Shown: positions 16,246 to 25,521, counted from the first letter of the stretch. The stretch is 64,000 bases of DNA from Candidatus Accumulibacter cognatus (GCA_013414765.1 CP058708.1:1669553-1733552); one strand, 5' to 3'. The notes: a model not told the origin generated them from the letters alone. A program made the numbers and translations.

Positions 16246-17702
16246 GGACGATGGCCACCCGGCGCTCGTTCAAGCTGTCGAACCTGTTGGCGTGGCTAAA
16301 AGGGGTTGCTGCCAGACTAGGCTTCGGCTGGGGGCGTGACCTCCGGCTGGGCGACTCGTACCGATTGGGCACCAGCAAGGTGCGGGTTCCTCTTGGCGGT
16401 CTGCCGATCGAGATCTCGCTCGGTCTCAACGACAAACGCCTGCATCTCTACCCTGAGACGCGTCTCAACGGGCGGGGCGAACCGGTCAGACTGGGCAGCT
16501 TCATCCTCGTCGATCCCAGCGCCCATCGTCGCCGGATCAGCGGATTTCTGCGCCTGACGCCGAGGAGTTGGTTGTCGCTGGGTTCGGCAGACATGCTCCA
16601 GAAGGAGCTATTCGATTACCCGGAAGCCGTGGATGACGAGCACCTGGTCCTGATCCACGGCCGCGATGCGCTGGTTTTTCGTAATCTGAGTGACGCCGGC
16701 ACGCGGATCGGACCCGCCCCTGCAGAAGATGGCTGGCTTCGCGAGAGACTCTGGAGGCGGCTACGCGAGATCTTCGGTGGTCCAATCGCGCTGTTACCCA
16801 AGGATGAGGCGATGCAACTCATCGAAGAGGTCAATCGGCTATTGCGGAAAGATATTTATCGCCCGCTCGATGAGCGGGGTCTGCCTGGCGGCTTACTGCT
16901 CCTACCGTCGAAGCTCACACCGATTATCGTCGCCGACATGCATGCCCAGATCGACAACCTGTTGACGATCCTGAGCCAGAATGCTTTTCTCGATGCGATC
17001 GAGCAAGGCACGGCCGTGCTGGTGATTATCGGCGATGCGGTACATTCCGAAATCGACGGGCAGTTGCGGGAGATGGAGAGTTCGATGCTGATGATGGATC
17101 TCATTTTCCGGCTCAAGCTGCACTTTCCGGAACAGGTGTTCTATCTTCGCGGCAACCATGATTCCTTTTCCGAAGACATGTCCAAGGACGGCATTCCACA
17201 GGGCTTGCTGTGGGCCAGGGAACTCGGCGAGCGACGCGGTACGGCCTACCTGAAAGCCATGGACGAGTTCTACCGGTTGTTGCCTTACGTGGTTGCTTCC
17301 AAGGATTTCGCGGCTTGCCATGCGGCGCCGCCGACCAGCAAGGTCGATGTCGAGATGCTGGTGCAAATCCACCGCCATCCGAGGCTGGTCATCGAGTTGA
17401 TCAACAACCGTCTGCAGCGGCCGAACCGGCCCCAGGGCTATCGCCGGCGCGATGTCAAACGCTTTCGCCAATGCCTGCAAGTGAGCCCGGAAACTCCCTT
17501 GATCGTTGGCCATACACCGATCAACCGTGAGGATACCTTGTGGCTCAACGTCGATGGGATTGCCAACCACCATGTGCTGTTCAGTGCCAATCCCGATCAG
17601 GTCGGCGTCTTCACCCGTATCGGCAACACCATGGTTCCCTTGCGCTACCCGGTTGACGCATTGACGTCGATCATCAACTCATTCGACCCGGCGCCTGGCT
17701 GA
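16242..17702 (+). CDS. PPP-type metallophosphatase with N-terminal extension
   Basis: 486-aa protein. Residues 1-220 are an extension containing a possible FHA/PilZ-like beta region that I cannot name; the C-terminal part carries calcineurin-type metal motifs in order: IIVADMHAQIDN (GDxH equivalent, here ADMH), IIGDAVHSE (GDxxDR equivalent), YLRGNHDSF, CHAAPP and LIVGHTPINRE. All metal ligands appear present, although the first Gly and the Arg of the second motif are replaced. Likely a protein phosphatase or nucleotide/polyphosphate hydrolase; coupled to the ATPase gene upstream. Confidence 0.72.
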   Translation: MRTMATRRSFKLSNLLAWLKGVAARLGFGWGRDLRLGDSYRLGTSKVRVPLGGLPIEISLGLNDKRLHLYPETRLNGRGEPVRLGSFILVDPSAHRRRISGFLRLTPRSWLSLGSADMLQKELFDYPEAVDDEHLVLIHGRDALVFRNLSDAGTRIGPAPAEDGWLRERLWRRLREIFGGPIALLPKDEAMQLIEEVNRLLRKDIYRPLDERGLPGGLLLLPSKLTPIIVADMHAQIDNLLTILSQNAFLDAIEQGTAVLVIIGDAVHSEIDGQLREMESSMLMMDLIFRLKLHFPEQVFYLRGNHDSFSEDMSKDGIPQGLLWARELGERRGTAYLKAMDEFYRLLPYVVASKDFAACHAAPPTSKVDVEMLVQIHRHPRLVIELINNRLQRPNRPQGYRRRDVKRFRQCLQVSPETPLIVGHTPINREDTLWLNVDGIANHHVLFSANPDQVGVFTRIGNTMVPLRYPVDALTSIINSFDPAPG

Positions 17703-17766
17703 GCAACGAAGGCTGGCCGTCATCCAGGCTTTGCATGCAGCGCCCGATGATCTGCTCTGGTTATTC

Positions 17767-17841
17767 TGGTGGGCGATAGTGGGTTCGAACCACTGACTTC
17801 CACCGTGTGAAGGTGGCACTCTACCACTGAGTTAATCGCCC
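17767..17841 (-). tRNA. tRNA-Val (anticodon CAC)
   Basis: Complete cloverleaf on the minus strand: acceptor GGGCGAT/ATCGCCC, D arm ACTC-GAGT, anticodon stem CCACC/GGTGG around loop TTCACAC (anticodon CAC), T arm AGTGG-TTCGAAC-CCACT, discriminator A and encoded CCA. No integrated element adjoins it. Confidence 0.95.
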
Positions 17842-18065
17842 GGAGCGATGACGGCATCGCAAGATCTTGACTACTCCTCCGGCCGTAGCAGGAGTCAACT
17901 GTCGCCGCAGGACTCAAGACGACAGAACTCTGGTGCCGACTACCGGATCGACAAGAAGCCGGATTACATCACAAGTCGGTAGCTCGGTCAATCCGATCGA
18001 AAGCGATTCCATACCCATCGTACCGCTCTGCAGAGCGCCCGGAATCGTGATGGGCATAATAATAA

Positions 18066-18107
18066 TTGATCTAGGTCACCCCGAACGGCACCTTGAGCTG
18101 CTAAGGT
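18066..18107 (+). promoter_or_regulatory. FNR/ANR-type promoter of iorAB
   Basis: TTGATCTAGGTCAC (18066-18079) matches the ANR box TTGAT-N5-TCAA at 8 of 9 positions. Its centre is about 41 bp before a start expected near 18114, with -10-like TAAGGT at 18102, the class II geometry. The remaining gene-free DNA between 17842 and 18152 shows nothing else I can name. Confidence 0.5.
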
Positions 18108-18152
18108 TTAGGCTGTTCCCGGGAATGTTTTCTGTGCAAGGAGAAAGAAGCA

Positions 18153-20063
18153 ATGAGCATCGCAGCAGCAATAACCCCCCCACCCCAGGCGGCCAAGCGG
18201 CGGCTGATGTCGGGCAACGAAGCGGTGGCGCGGGCCGTGTGGGAGGCCGGGGTACGGGTGGCTGCAGCCTATCCGGGGACCCCCGCAACCGAGATGCTCG
18301 AATATGTGGCGACGTATCCGGATATCTACACCGAGTGGTCGGTCAACGAGAAAGTGTCTCTCGAAGTGGCCTTCGGCGCCACCATGGCGGGTTCACGCAG
18401 CTTCTGCGCGATGAAGCATGTCGGCATGAATGTCGCTTCCGACGCCCTGATGACGATGACGCTGACCGGCGTCAAGGCGGGTCTGGTGATAGCGATCGCC
18501 GACGATGTTGGACTCTCGTCGTCGCAGAACGAGCAGGATTCGCGCTACTGGGGCCGTTTTGCACATGTCCCCCTGCTCGAACCGGCCGACTCGCAGGAAG
18601 CGCATGACTTCACGCTGGCCGCCTTCGAAATCTCGGAACGCTTTGAGGTCCCCGTGATTATTCGTCTGACGACCCGCATCTGTCACGTCAAAGGACTGGT
18701 CAGCATCGGTGAGCGCAACGAACGTGCGGCCACCGGGTTTACCAAGGACGTCAACCGCTGGGTAATGGTGCCGAGCGGTGCCAGCCGGCGTCTGCCGCTG
18801 ATGTTCGAACGTGAACGCCGGCTGCGCGCCGAGGCCGAAAACTCCGCGCTCAACGTCATTGAACCGGGCAGCGATCGTCGCGTCGGCTTCATCACTTCCG
18901 GCCCAGCCTACATGCACGTGCGCGAGAGCTTCCCCGACGCGCCGGTTTGCAAACTCGGCTTCACCTTCCCGCTGCCTTTTGACCTTCTGCGCCGCTTCGC
19001 CGGAAAGTGCGAACAACTGCTGGTCGTCGAAGAGGTCGAGCCCCTGATCGAGACCGAACTCAAGGCGCAGGGAATAATCGTCAGCGGAAAGGATATTCTG
19101 CCGCTCATCGGCGAACTGTCGCCGCAGGTGCTCAAGCCGGCAGTCGCCCGCCTGCTTGGCGAGCCGGTATCTGCACAGGCGAAGGCGGTGCCGATGCAAC
19201 TCTTTCCCCGGCCGCCGACGATGTGCGTCGCATGTCCGCATCTAGGCGTCTACTACACGCTTTCGCAGTTGCGCAATGTCACTATTTCGGGCGACATCGG
19301 CTGCTACACGCTCGGCTTTGGCCAACCATGGAACGCACTCGACGTGTGCATCTCGATGGGCGCCTCGATGGGCATGGCGCTGGGCCTCGACAAAGGGCGC
19401 AGCGACGTCGAGAAGGACCAAAAGATCGTGGCCGTGATCGGCGATTCGACCTTTCTGCACATGGGCATGCAGGGCCTGCTGGACATCGTCTACAACCGTG
19501 GCAACGTCACCGTCCTGTTACTCGACAACCGCGCCATCGGCATGACCGGCGGGCAGGACAATCCCGGCAGCGGCCGTGACATCCATGGCAAGGAAGCTCC
19601 GCGCGTCGATTTCGCCACGCTGGTCAAGGCCCTTGGAGTGCGGGCGGAACGTGTGCATGTGGTTGACGCCTACCAATTGCCGGTGCTGCTGAGGACCCTG
19701 CGTGCAGAAACGAAAATTCCCGAGCCCTCGGTGATCATCACCAACCAGCCCTGTGTACTGATCAAGGACTACCACGCACTCAGGCCATACCGAGTGATCG
19801 AGGACAGGTGTACCGGTTGCGGCAACTGTGTCGATGTCGGTTGCCCGGCGATCCATGTCACACGCCGCGACCGGGTCAGGAAGGCCAGCGGACGCGAAGT
19901 CGATCTCGCTTTCGTGCGCATCGAAAGTGCTGCCTGTACCGGCTGTGGCCTGTGCCTCCAGCCCTGTGCACCCGATGCGATCGTGCATGTCGATGCCCTG
20001 GCGACACCGATCAAGGTCATCAGGAAGGATGCCGAGCTGGCGAGGACCCCCCAAGATGTCTGA
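18153..20063 (+). CDS. iorA: indolepyruvate ferredoxin oxidoreductase, alpha subunit
   Basis: Thiamine-diphosphate enzyme that oxidatively decarboxylates aryl-pyruvates to aryl-acetyl-CoA, reducing ferredoxin; works with IorB. 636 aa: N-terminal pyrimidine-binding domain with AAYPGTPATEMLEYVA, TPP-binding region GDIGCYTLG and IGDSTFLHMGMQG, and two C-terminal 4Fe-4S clusters CTGCGNCVDVGC and CTGCGLCLQPC. AAGGAG lies 9 nt before ATG 18153. The FNR-type box upstream fits use under low oxygen. Overlaps iorB by 8 nt. Confidence 0.93.
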   Translation: MSIAAAITPPPQAAKRRLMSGNEAVARAVWEAGVRVAAAYPGTPATEMLEYVATYPDIYTEWSVNEKVSLEVAFGATMAGSRSFCAMKHVGMNVASDALMTMTLTGVKAGLVIAIADDVGLSSSQNEQDSRYWGRFAHVPLLEPADSQEAHDFTLAAFEISERFEVPVIIRLTTRICHVKGLVSIGERNERAATGFTKDVNRWVMVPSGASRRLPLMFERERRLRAEAENSALNVIEPGSDRRVGFITSGPAYMHVRESFPDAPVCKLGFTFPLPFDLLRRFAGKCEQLLVVEEVEPLIETELKAQGIIVSGKDILPLIGELSPQVLKPAVARLLGEPVSAQAKAVPMQLFPRPPTMCVACPHLGVYYTLSQLRNVTISGDIGCYTLGFGQPWNALDVCISMGASMGMALGLDKGRSDVEKDQKIVAVIGDSTFLHMGMQGLLDIVYNRGNVTVLLLDNRAIGMTGGQDNPGSGRDIHGKEAPRVDFATLVKALGVRAERVHVVDAYQLPVLLRTLRAETKIPEPSVIITNQPCVLIKDYHALRPYRVIEDRCTGCGNCVDVGCPAIHVTRRDRVRKASGREVDLAFVRIESAACTGCGLCLQPCAPDAIVHVDALATPIKVIRKDAELARTPQDV

Positions 20064-20706
20064 AACGGGCCGCTTCAACACCACCAACATTCTCGTCGTC
20101 GGCACCGGCGGCCAAGGGGTGATGACCGCCACCGAGATCCTTGCCGAAGCGGCGATCGCGCTCGGCCATGATGTCAAGAAAACCGAAGTCGCCGGCATGG
20201 CGCAGCGTGGCGGCGTGGTCTCGTCGCACTTGCGCTTTGGTGCGAAGGTGTTGTCACCGCAGATCACGCCCGGCACCGCCGATGTCCTGCTCGGTTTCGA
20301 AGCCGCCGAAACGATGCGCTGGCGCCACATGCTGCGTCCCGAGGGTCTGGTGCTGATGAACACCGGCCGTCTAGTGCCACCGATCGTCGAGCTTGGTCTC
20401 TACGACTATCCGGATGACCCGGTGACTGCAATGCGCGCCGCCGGAACACAGGTCTTCTCCTTCGACGCCTCACGAATTGCCCAGGAACTCGGCGACATCC
20501 GGCTGGGCAACACGGTCATGCTCGGCGCCATCTCGGACCATCTGCCCTTTCCGGCCGAGGTCCTCGAGGGCTGCATCCTCAAGCGTTTTGCGCACAAGAA
20601 AGCAGCACTCGTCGAACTCAATCAGCGCGCTTTCGCCGCCGGTCGCGCAGCCGCCGAAGCGGCGGCGAAAGCCGAAGCCGATGCAGGTTGCCACCAGCTC
20701 CCATGA
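20056..20706 (+). CDS. iorB: indolepyruvate ferredoxin oxidoreductase, beta subunit
   Basis: 216-aa gamma/beta-type subunit of the 2-oxoacid:ferredoxin oxidoreductase. N-terminal NILVVGTGGQGVMTATEIL and KKTEVAGMAQRGGVVSSHLR are the CoA-binding-domain signatures. Start ATG 20056 overlaps the iorA stop (ATGTCTGA). The C-terminal AAAEAAAKAEA tail is low complexity. Forms the IorAB complex in the cytoplasm. Confidence 0.92.
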   Translation: MSETGRFNTTNILVVGTGGQGVMTATEILAEAAIALGHDVKKTEVAGMAQRGGVVSSHLRFGAKVLSPQITPGTADVLLGFEAAETMRWRHMLRPEGLVLMNTGRLVPPIVELGLYDYPDDPVTAMRAAGTQVFSFDASRIAQELGDIRLGNTVMLGAISDHLPFPAEVLEGCILKRFAHKKAALVELNQRAFAAGRAAAEAAAKAEADAGCHQLP

Positions 20707-20960
20707 GTGGGTATCGCAGGCAAGGAAGTTCAGTGAGAGGGGAAGATGGCTGCCAATGACAGCCTTTCCTGCCAACGAATACAACCACCCAACCACCGCA
20801 GCAGCTTGTTTTGCAGGCCCTGTGCCCGGCCTGACGCCATCACTCTTGGTCCGGTGTTTTTGCGGAAATCACCTTTGGGCCGCTTGTTGAGCGGGTGCCC
20901 ACCCGATGCCCGCTGATCAGCCTGCAGACATTACAAGCCAGTGAACAATGACCGGCAATA

Positions 20961-21263
20961 TCACCCAGCAACACCAAGGCGAGCGCGCAGCTCGTCCAAT
21001 TCCTCGAGCAGGTCGGCCATCAGCGCAGCCAGTTCAGGAACAGCATCGAAATCGCGTTCGAGTTGCCGCATGCGCCTCGCGCGCAGCAGGCTGTGGCTGG
21101 AAAAACACCATACGCCGGCGACGCTCTCCGCGTGCGGAAACAACCCGTCCTCGATGTGGCGCAGCAGCCAGCCGGGTTCGACGGTACATGCCGCTGCAAG
21201 TTGTTCGAGTGTCAGCCAGCTACTGTCGATCAGGCTACCGCTCAGGATTTCCTCGTCTCGCAT
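20961..21263 (-). CDS. cbpM: chaperone-modulator protein CbpM
   Basis: 100-aa MerR-like helix-turn-helix fold protein that binds the J domain of CbpA and inhibits it in E. coli. Recognisable LTLEQLAAACTVEPGWLLRH then a C-terminal helical RLERDF/LLEELDELR section. Starts 3 nt after the cbpA stop, as in the enteric cbpAM operon. The 254 bp between iorB and this gene contain nothing I recognise. Confidence 0.85.
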   Translation of the reverse strand: MRDEEILSGSLIDSSWLTLEQLAAACTVEPGWLLRHIEDGLFPHAESVAGVWCFSSHSLLRARRMRQLERDFDAVPELAALMADLLEELDELRARLGVAG

Positions 21264-21266
21264 GGC

Positions 21267-22220
21267 TCAGTCCCTTCCTTCCTGGCGCGGGTCGAAGGCG
21301 AGTTCCCGTGCCATGGTTTCGTAGAGTGCGCGCGCCCTAGCCGTATCGGCGGGGGGCAGCACCACCTGGATATCGAGCAGCAGGTCACCCGCCTGTGCGC
21401 CCGGAATGCCCTTGCCTCGCACCCGCAACTGCCGACCGCTTTGCGCGCCTTCGGGGATGCGTACCTTGACGCTGCCCTGTGGCAGGTCTACCGTCACCAC
21501 TGTGCCCAGGGCAGCCTCCCAGGGTGCCACCGGCAGCGTCAGATGCAGGTCGCGACCCTGTACGCGAAAACGCGGGTGCGGCCTGAAGCGCACTTCCAGC
21601 ATCAGATCCCCGGCTGGCGCGCTACCGATCCCAGGTGCGCCCTGCCCAGCCAGACGAATCACCTGACCGGCGTGCACGCCTTGCGGGATTTTGACGTTCA
21701 GCGTGCGCCTTTCCAGCACGACGCGGCCTTGTGCGTCGATTCGCGGCGCACGCAGCGAAATCTGCCGGGTCGCTCCGGAAAAGGCATCTTCGAGGTCGAG
21801 CAGTACCTTGGCGTGATGATCCTCGCCGCGTGCCTGGAAGTGCCCATGCTGGCCGGCATTGAAACCGTGCGCAGCGCGCGTACGACCGAACAGTTCGGCA
21901 AAGAAATCGGAAAAATCACCCGCTTCGCCCGGCGAAAACCCCTGTCCCGAAAACTCGAAGCCGGCATCCCAATCGGGTGGTGGCTGAAACTCCTGGCCCG
22001 GCTGGTAGCCACGTCCCAACTGATCGTAGGCGGCACGTTTTTCCGGGTCCGAGAGCACTGCGTTTGCCTCGTTGAGTTCCTGCATGCGTGCTTCGGCATT
22101 CACCTCCTTGGAAACGTCCGGGTGATACTTGCGCGCCAGTTTTCGGAAGGCCTTCTTGATCTCCACTGCGGTAGCGTCGCGCGGAACCCCGAGAATCTGG
22201 TAGTAGTCCTTGAATTCCAT
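21267..22220 (-). CDS. cbpA: curved-DNA-binding DnaJ-class co-chaperone CbpA
   Basis: 317-aa class II J-protein, co-chaperone for DnaK and nucleoid-associated in stationary phase. J domain DYYQILGVPRDATAVEIKKA with RKYHPDVSKE (the HPD loop), a G/F-rich linker around residues 75-115, and the C-terminal substrate domains (NVKIPQGVHAGQVIRLAGQG, LPVAPWEAALGT). No zinc-finger region, which separates it from DnaJ. Diverges from the hsp20 pair. Confidence 0.92.
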   Translation of the reverse strand: MEFKDYYQILGVPRDATAVEIKKAFRKLARKYHPDVSKEVNAEARMQELNEANAVLSDPEKRAAYDQLGRGYQPGQEFQPPPDWDAGFEFSGQGFSPGEAGDFSDFFAELFGRTRAAHGFNAGQHGHFQARGEDHHAKVLLDLEDAFSGATRQISLRAPRIDAQGRVVLERRTLNVKIPQGVHAGQVIRLAGQGAPGIGSAPAGDLMLEVRFRPHPRFRVQGRDLHLTLPVAPWEAALGTVVTVDLPQGSVKVRIPEGAQSGRQLRVRGKGIPGAQAGDLLLDIQVVLPPADTARARALYETMARELAFDPRQEGRD

Positions 22221-22305
22221 AGGTGATCCTCAATCGACATAGGGTGATCGTACAACGACGACCCATCCTGCTGAAGCGCGGCGAATCAGGAAACGGTACA
22301 TCGAT

Positions 22306-22332
22306 ATTGAAGTCTGTCGAACCGCCCCCAGT
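22306..22332 (+). promoter_or_regulatory. candidate sigma-32 heat-shock promoter of the hsp20 pair
   Basis: ATTGAA, 13-bp spacer, CCCCCAGT; the sigma-32 consensus is CTTGAA-N13/14-CCCCATNT. It is correctly placed about 60 bp before the first hsp20 start. Confidence 0.5.
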
Positions 22333-22391
22333 TTGTGCAATACAGTGCCAGTCTTGGCGCTCTCGCCCATTCATTATATGGAGGATTCAAC

Positions 22392-22826
22392 ATGATCTAT
22401 CGCTCTCTGTTTCCCCGCGACGTATTTGCGGAACTGGATCGGCTGCAGCGTGAGATGCAGCAGGGTTTTCGTCTTTCTCCGAGCATTCGCGGCATCGCCC
22501 GCGGCGGATTTCCGGCGATGAACGTCGGGGGCACACCACAATCCGTTGAAATCTATGCCTTCGCACCCGGCATCGACGCGTCCGGTCTCGACGTGCAGAT
22601 CGAGAAAGGCATGCTCATCATTGCCGGCGAGCGCCAGCGGCAAGCTCCCGGCGCAGACGCCACGGTGCATATCGACGAGCGTTTCGAGGGCCGCTTCCGG
22701 CGCGTGGTGACGCTACCCGACGACATCGACCCCAACCTCGTCGACGCAAAGTACACCGACGGCGTGCTGCGCATCAGCATCGCCCGCAAGCAGTCTGCAC
22801 TACCACGCCGGATTACCATTCAATAA
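22392..22826 (+). CDS. Hsp20/alpha-crystallin small heat-shock protein 1
   Basis: 144-aa holdase chaperone that keeps unfolding proteins soluble. Alpha-crystallin domain from about residue 45: VEIYAFAPGIDASGLDVQIE, then RRVVTLPDDIDPNLVDAKY, GVLRISI and C-terminal RRITIQ, the I-x-I anchor for oligomerisation. ATG 22392 follows GGAGG at 7 nt. It precedes the second hsp20 gene by 12 nt. Confidence 0.9.
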   Translation: MIYRSLFPRDVFAELDRLQREMQQGFRLSPSIRGIARGGFPAMNVGGTPQSVEIYAFAPGIDASGLDVQIEKGMLIIAGERQRQAPGADATVHIDERFEGRFRRVVTLPDDIDPNLVDAKYTDGVLRISIARKQSALPRRITIQ

Positions 22827-22838
22827 GGAGAATCGAAG

Positions 22839-23213
22839 ATGTCCGACAACAGCCAAGTCACGAAACCGAGCCCCAGTGATGAAGCGACCCTGCTCCCCCC
22901 GGTCGACGTCATCGAGGACGCTTCGGGAATCACCCTGTATGCCGATATGCCTGGAGTGCCCAAGGACAAACTCCATCTGCAGGTGGAAGCCGACACCCTG
23001 ACGATCGAAGGTGGGATCGATCTGGAAATGCCCGGCGGCATCGAAGCGAGTCACGCCGAAGTCAGCCTCTCTCGCTACCGGCGGGTATTCACCCTCTCCA
23101 AGGAACTCGACCCCAACAAGGTCAGCGCCGAGTTCAGGAACGGCGTGCTGAAGCTCTCGATCCCCAAAGCAGAGCACGCGCAGCCGCGCAAAGTCGAAGT
23201 CAGGGTGTCATAA
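22839..23213 (+). CDS. Hsp20/alpha-crystallin small heat-shock protein 2
   Basis: 124-aa paralogue with a shorter N-terminal arm: PPVDVIEDASGITLYADMPG, then RYRRVFTLSKELDPNKVSAE, GVLKLSIPK and C-terminal RKVEVRVS. Two linked hsp20 genes, as here, commonly co-assemble (the IbpAB-like arrangement). Preceded by AAGGAG. Confidence 0.9.
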   Translation: MSDNSQVTKPSPSDEATLLPPVDVIEDASGITLYADMPGVPKDKLHLQVEADTLTIEGGIDLEMPGGIEASHAEVSLSRYRRVFTLSKELDPNKVSAEFRNGVLKLSIPKAEHAQPRKVEVRVS

Positions 23214-23302
23214 GGGTGACGTCTTCCCGGATCATCCATCACTCATCGACATGAGTGAGCAAGACCGACGAAATCTACGTCTTCCAGACTGCCCCAGGCT
23301 AC

Positions 23303-23338
23303 CAGGTCGGGTTAGCGCATGCAACCCGACCTGTTTAT
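23303..23338 (+). terminator. rho-independent terminator after the hsp20 operon
   Basis: Perfect 10-bp stem AGGTCGGGTT / AACCCGACCT with a 9-nt loop followed by GTTTATT, 90 nt after the second hsp20 stop. Confidence 0.75.
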
Positions 23339-23399
23339 TGTCGACCCGACAGGCGCAACGCCGAACGTGCTGGTACCCTGAAGGAGTAGAATTCGCTCC

Positions 23400-23723
23400 G
23401 TGACCGCCCTGCTTGTCCTGACCAATCTGCCCGACCGACCTGCTGCCGAAGCCTTGGCGAACGCACTCGTCGAGGCGCGGCTGGCGGCCTGTGTGAATAT
23501 TCTGGCACCGTGCCGATCAGTCTATCGCTGGCAGGGAGCCATCGAGGCGGCCGAAGAAGTGCCGCTACTGATCAAAACCAGCAGCGAACGTTACGCCGCA
23601 CTTGAAACGGCGATTCGCAGCCACCACCCCTACACGCTGCCGGAAGTGATCGCATTGCCAGTGGTGCAGGGCCTGCCGGCATACCTCGCCTGGGTAGACA
23701 GCGAAACGCGCGGTCCCGACTGA
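23400..23723 (+). CDS. cutA: divalent-cation tolerance protein CutA
   Basis: 107-aa trimeric CutA1-family protein. Family signatures are LTNLPDRPAAEALANALVE, LAACVNIL and the C-terminal HPYTLPEVIALPV. Often linked to dsbD, as here (19 nt upstream of it), and long associated with copper tolerance although the biochemical role is unclear. GTG start at 23400 with AAGGAG rather far upstream (13 nt). Confidence 0.92.
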   Translation: MTALLVLTNLPDRPAAEALANALVEARLAACVNILAPCRSVYRWQGAIEAAEEVPLLIKTSSERYAALETAIRSHHPYTLPEVIALPVVQGLPAYLAWVDSETRGPD

Positions 23724-23742
23724 TTCCTTCAATACTCCCGCC

Positions 23743-25521
23743 ATGACCCACAGGCTGCTCTGCTCACCGTTCTTTCTCGTGCTCGCCTTTCTGTTGAGCA
23801 CGCTGGCAGCCGCCGACGAGTTTCTCGACCCGGCTGTCGCATTCCAGCCTAGCGCACGCGCGATCGACGGACAAAACATCGAAGTGCGCTTCGAAATCGC
23901 CAAGGACTACTATCTCTACCGAGACAAATTCCGTTTCATTGCCGAGCCGTCGGCGGTACAACTCGGTACGGCGATTCTGCCGCCGGGCAAGGAAAAACAC
24001 GACGAGATCTTCGGCAAGGTCGAGGTGTATTACGATCAGGCGGTCATTCGCCTGCCGGTCGAGCGCAATCGTTCGGGGCCGCTGCCGCTGATCCTCAAGG
24101 TAACTTCGCAGGGCTGTGCCGATGCCGGCATCTGCTATCCGCCGCAACAGCAGCAGCTCAGCCTGCAACTGCCCGATCAGGCAACTGCGCCGGCACCTCC
24201 CCCGGGCCAGGGCCCGGCCACCGACGAGTCGGGACGCATCGCGCAGTTGTTCAAGCACGCCGGCTTCTGGGTGCTGTTCGGCAGCTTTTTCGGCTTTGGG
24301 CTGCTACTGTCGCTGACCCCCTGTGTCTTCCCGATGATTCCGATTCTTTCAGGGATCATCGTCGGCTCCGGCCGCGACAGGCATGGCGTGTCACACGTGC
24401 GTGCTTTTCTGCTGTCGCTGGCCTATGTTATCGGCATGGCGGTCAGCTACGCGGCGGCCGGGGTCGCTGCCGGGTTAACCGGCACACTGCTGGCGGCAGG
24501 GCTGCAGAATCCCTGGGTGCTGGGCAGCTTTGCCGCGATCTTCGTGCTGCTGTCGCTGTCGATGTTCGGTTTCTACGATCTGCAACTGCCCACCGTTCTA
24601 CAAAGCAAGGTCTCGGAAGAAGCCAGACACCTGCGTGGCGGCTCGCTGCCCGGCGTTGCGGCGATGGGCGCCTTGTCGGCAATCATCGTCGGCCCCTGCG
24701 TCGCCGCACCGCTGGCTGGCGCCCTGCTGTATATCGGCCAGACCGGTGATGCTGTGCTCGGTGGAGCGGCGCTGTTCGCGATGGGTCTCGGCATGGGCGT
24801 GCCGCTGCTCGTCGTCGGCATGTCGGCAGGTACGCTACTGCCGAAGTCCGGCGCGTGGATGGAAGCAATCAAGAAAACCTTTGGCGTGATTCTGCTGGCC
24901 ACCGCAGTCTGGCTCGTTTCACCGGTCCTTCCGGTAGTCGTGCAGATGCTGGCCTGGGCCCTGCTACTGATCGTTCCGGCGGTCTACCTGCACGCGCTCG
25001 ATCCACTGCCACCGCACGCCAAAGGCTGGCAGCGTTTCTGGAAAGGCATGGGCATCGTCATGCTGCTGTTCGGTGCGGCGATGCTAATCGGCATCCTGGC
25101 CGGCTCGCGCGACCCGCTACAACCGTTGTCTGTATTGCGCAGCAACGCGGCAAGTGGCGAAACCAGGCCATTGGCGTTCACGCGCGTGCGCTCACTGGCC
25201 GAACTCGAAACCCGTATTGCGGCGGCGGGCAAACCGGTGCTGCTCGACTTCTATGCCGACTGGTGCATATCTTGCAAGGAGATGGAACGTTTCACCCTTG
25301 CCGATGCGCGCGTTCAGGCCAGGCTCGTGGGCTGGACCTTGCTGCAGGTCGATGTGACGGCCAACTCCGAGGCCGACCAGGCCCTACTGCAACGCTTCAA
25401 GCTCTACGGTCCACCTGGACTGATCTTTTTCGACCGGAATGGCCGGGAGATCGAAGGCGTACGCGTTGTCGGTTTCCAGAACGCAGAGGAATTTCTCAGG
25501 CTGCTGTCACGTTTGGGCTAG
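23743..25521 (+). CDS. dsbD: thiol:disulfide interchange protein DsbD
   Basis: 592-aa inner-membrane reductase carrying electrons from cytoplasmic thioredoxin to the periplasm for DsbC/DsbG and cytochrome c maturation. Signal peptide at residues 1-23; periplasmic alpha domain with Cys pair in CADAGICYP; eight-helix beta domain from about residue 180 with SLTPCVFPMIPIL and GPCVAAPLAGALLY; C-terminal thioredoxin-like gamma domain with DFYADWCISCKEMERF. All three cysteine pairs are present. Confidence 0.95.
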   Translation: MTHRLLCSPFFLVLAFLLSTLAAADEFLDPAVAFQPSARAIDGQNIEVRFEIAKDYYLYRDKFRFIAEPSAVQLGTAILPPGKEKHDEIFGKVEVYYDQAVIRLPVERNRSGPLPLILKVTSQGCADAGICYPPQQQQLSLQLPDQATAPAPPPGQGPATDESGRIAQLFKHAGFWVLFGSFFGFGLLLSLTPCVFPMIPILSGIIVGSGRDRHGVSHVRAFLLSLAYVIGMAVSYAAAGVAAGLTGTLLAAGLQNPWVLGSFAAIFVLLSLSMFGFYDLQLPTVLQSKVSEEARHLRGGSLPGVAAMGALSAIIVGPCVAAPLAGALLYIGQTGDAVLGGAALFAMGLGMGVPLLVVGMSAGTLLPKSGAWMEAIKKTFGVILLATAVWLVSPVLPVVVQMLAWALLLIVPAVYLHALDPLPPHAKGWQRFWKGMGIVMLLFGAAMLIGILAGSRDPLQPLSVLRSNAASGETRPLAFTRVRSLAELETRIAAAGKPVLLDFYADWCISCKEMERFTLADARVQARLVGWTLLQVDVTANSEADQALLQRFKLYGPPGLIFFDRNGREIEGVRVVGFQNAEEFLRLLSRLG

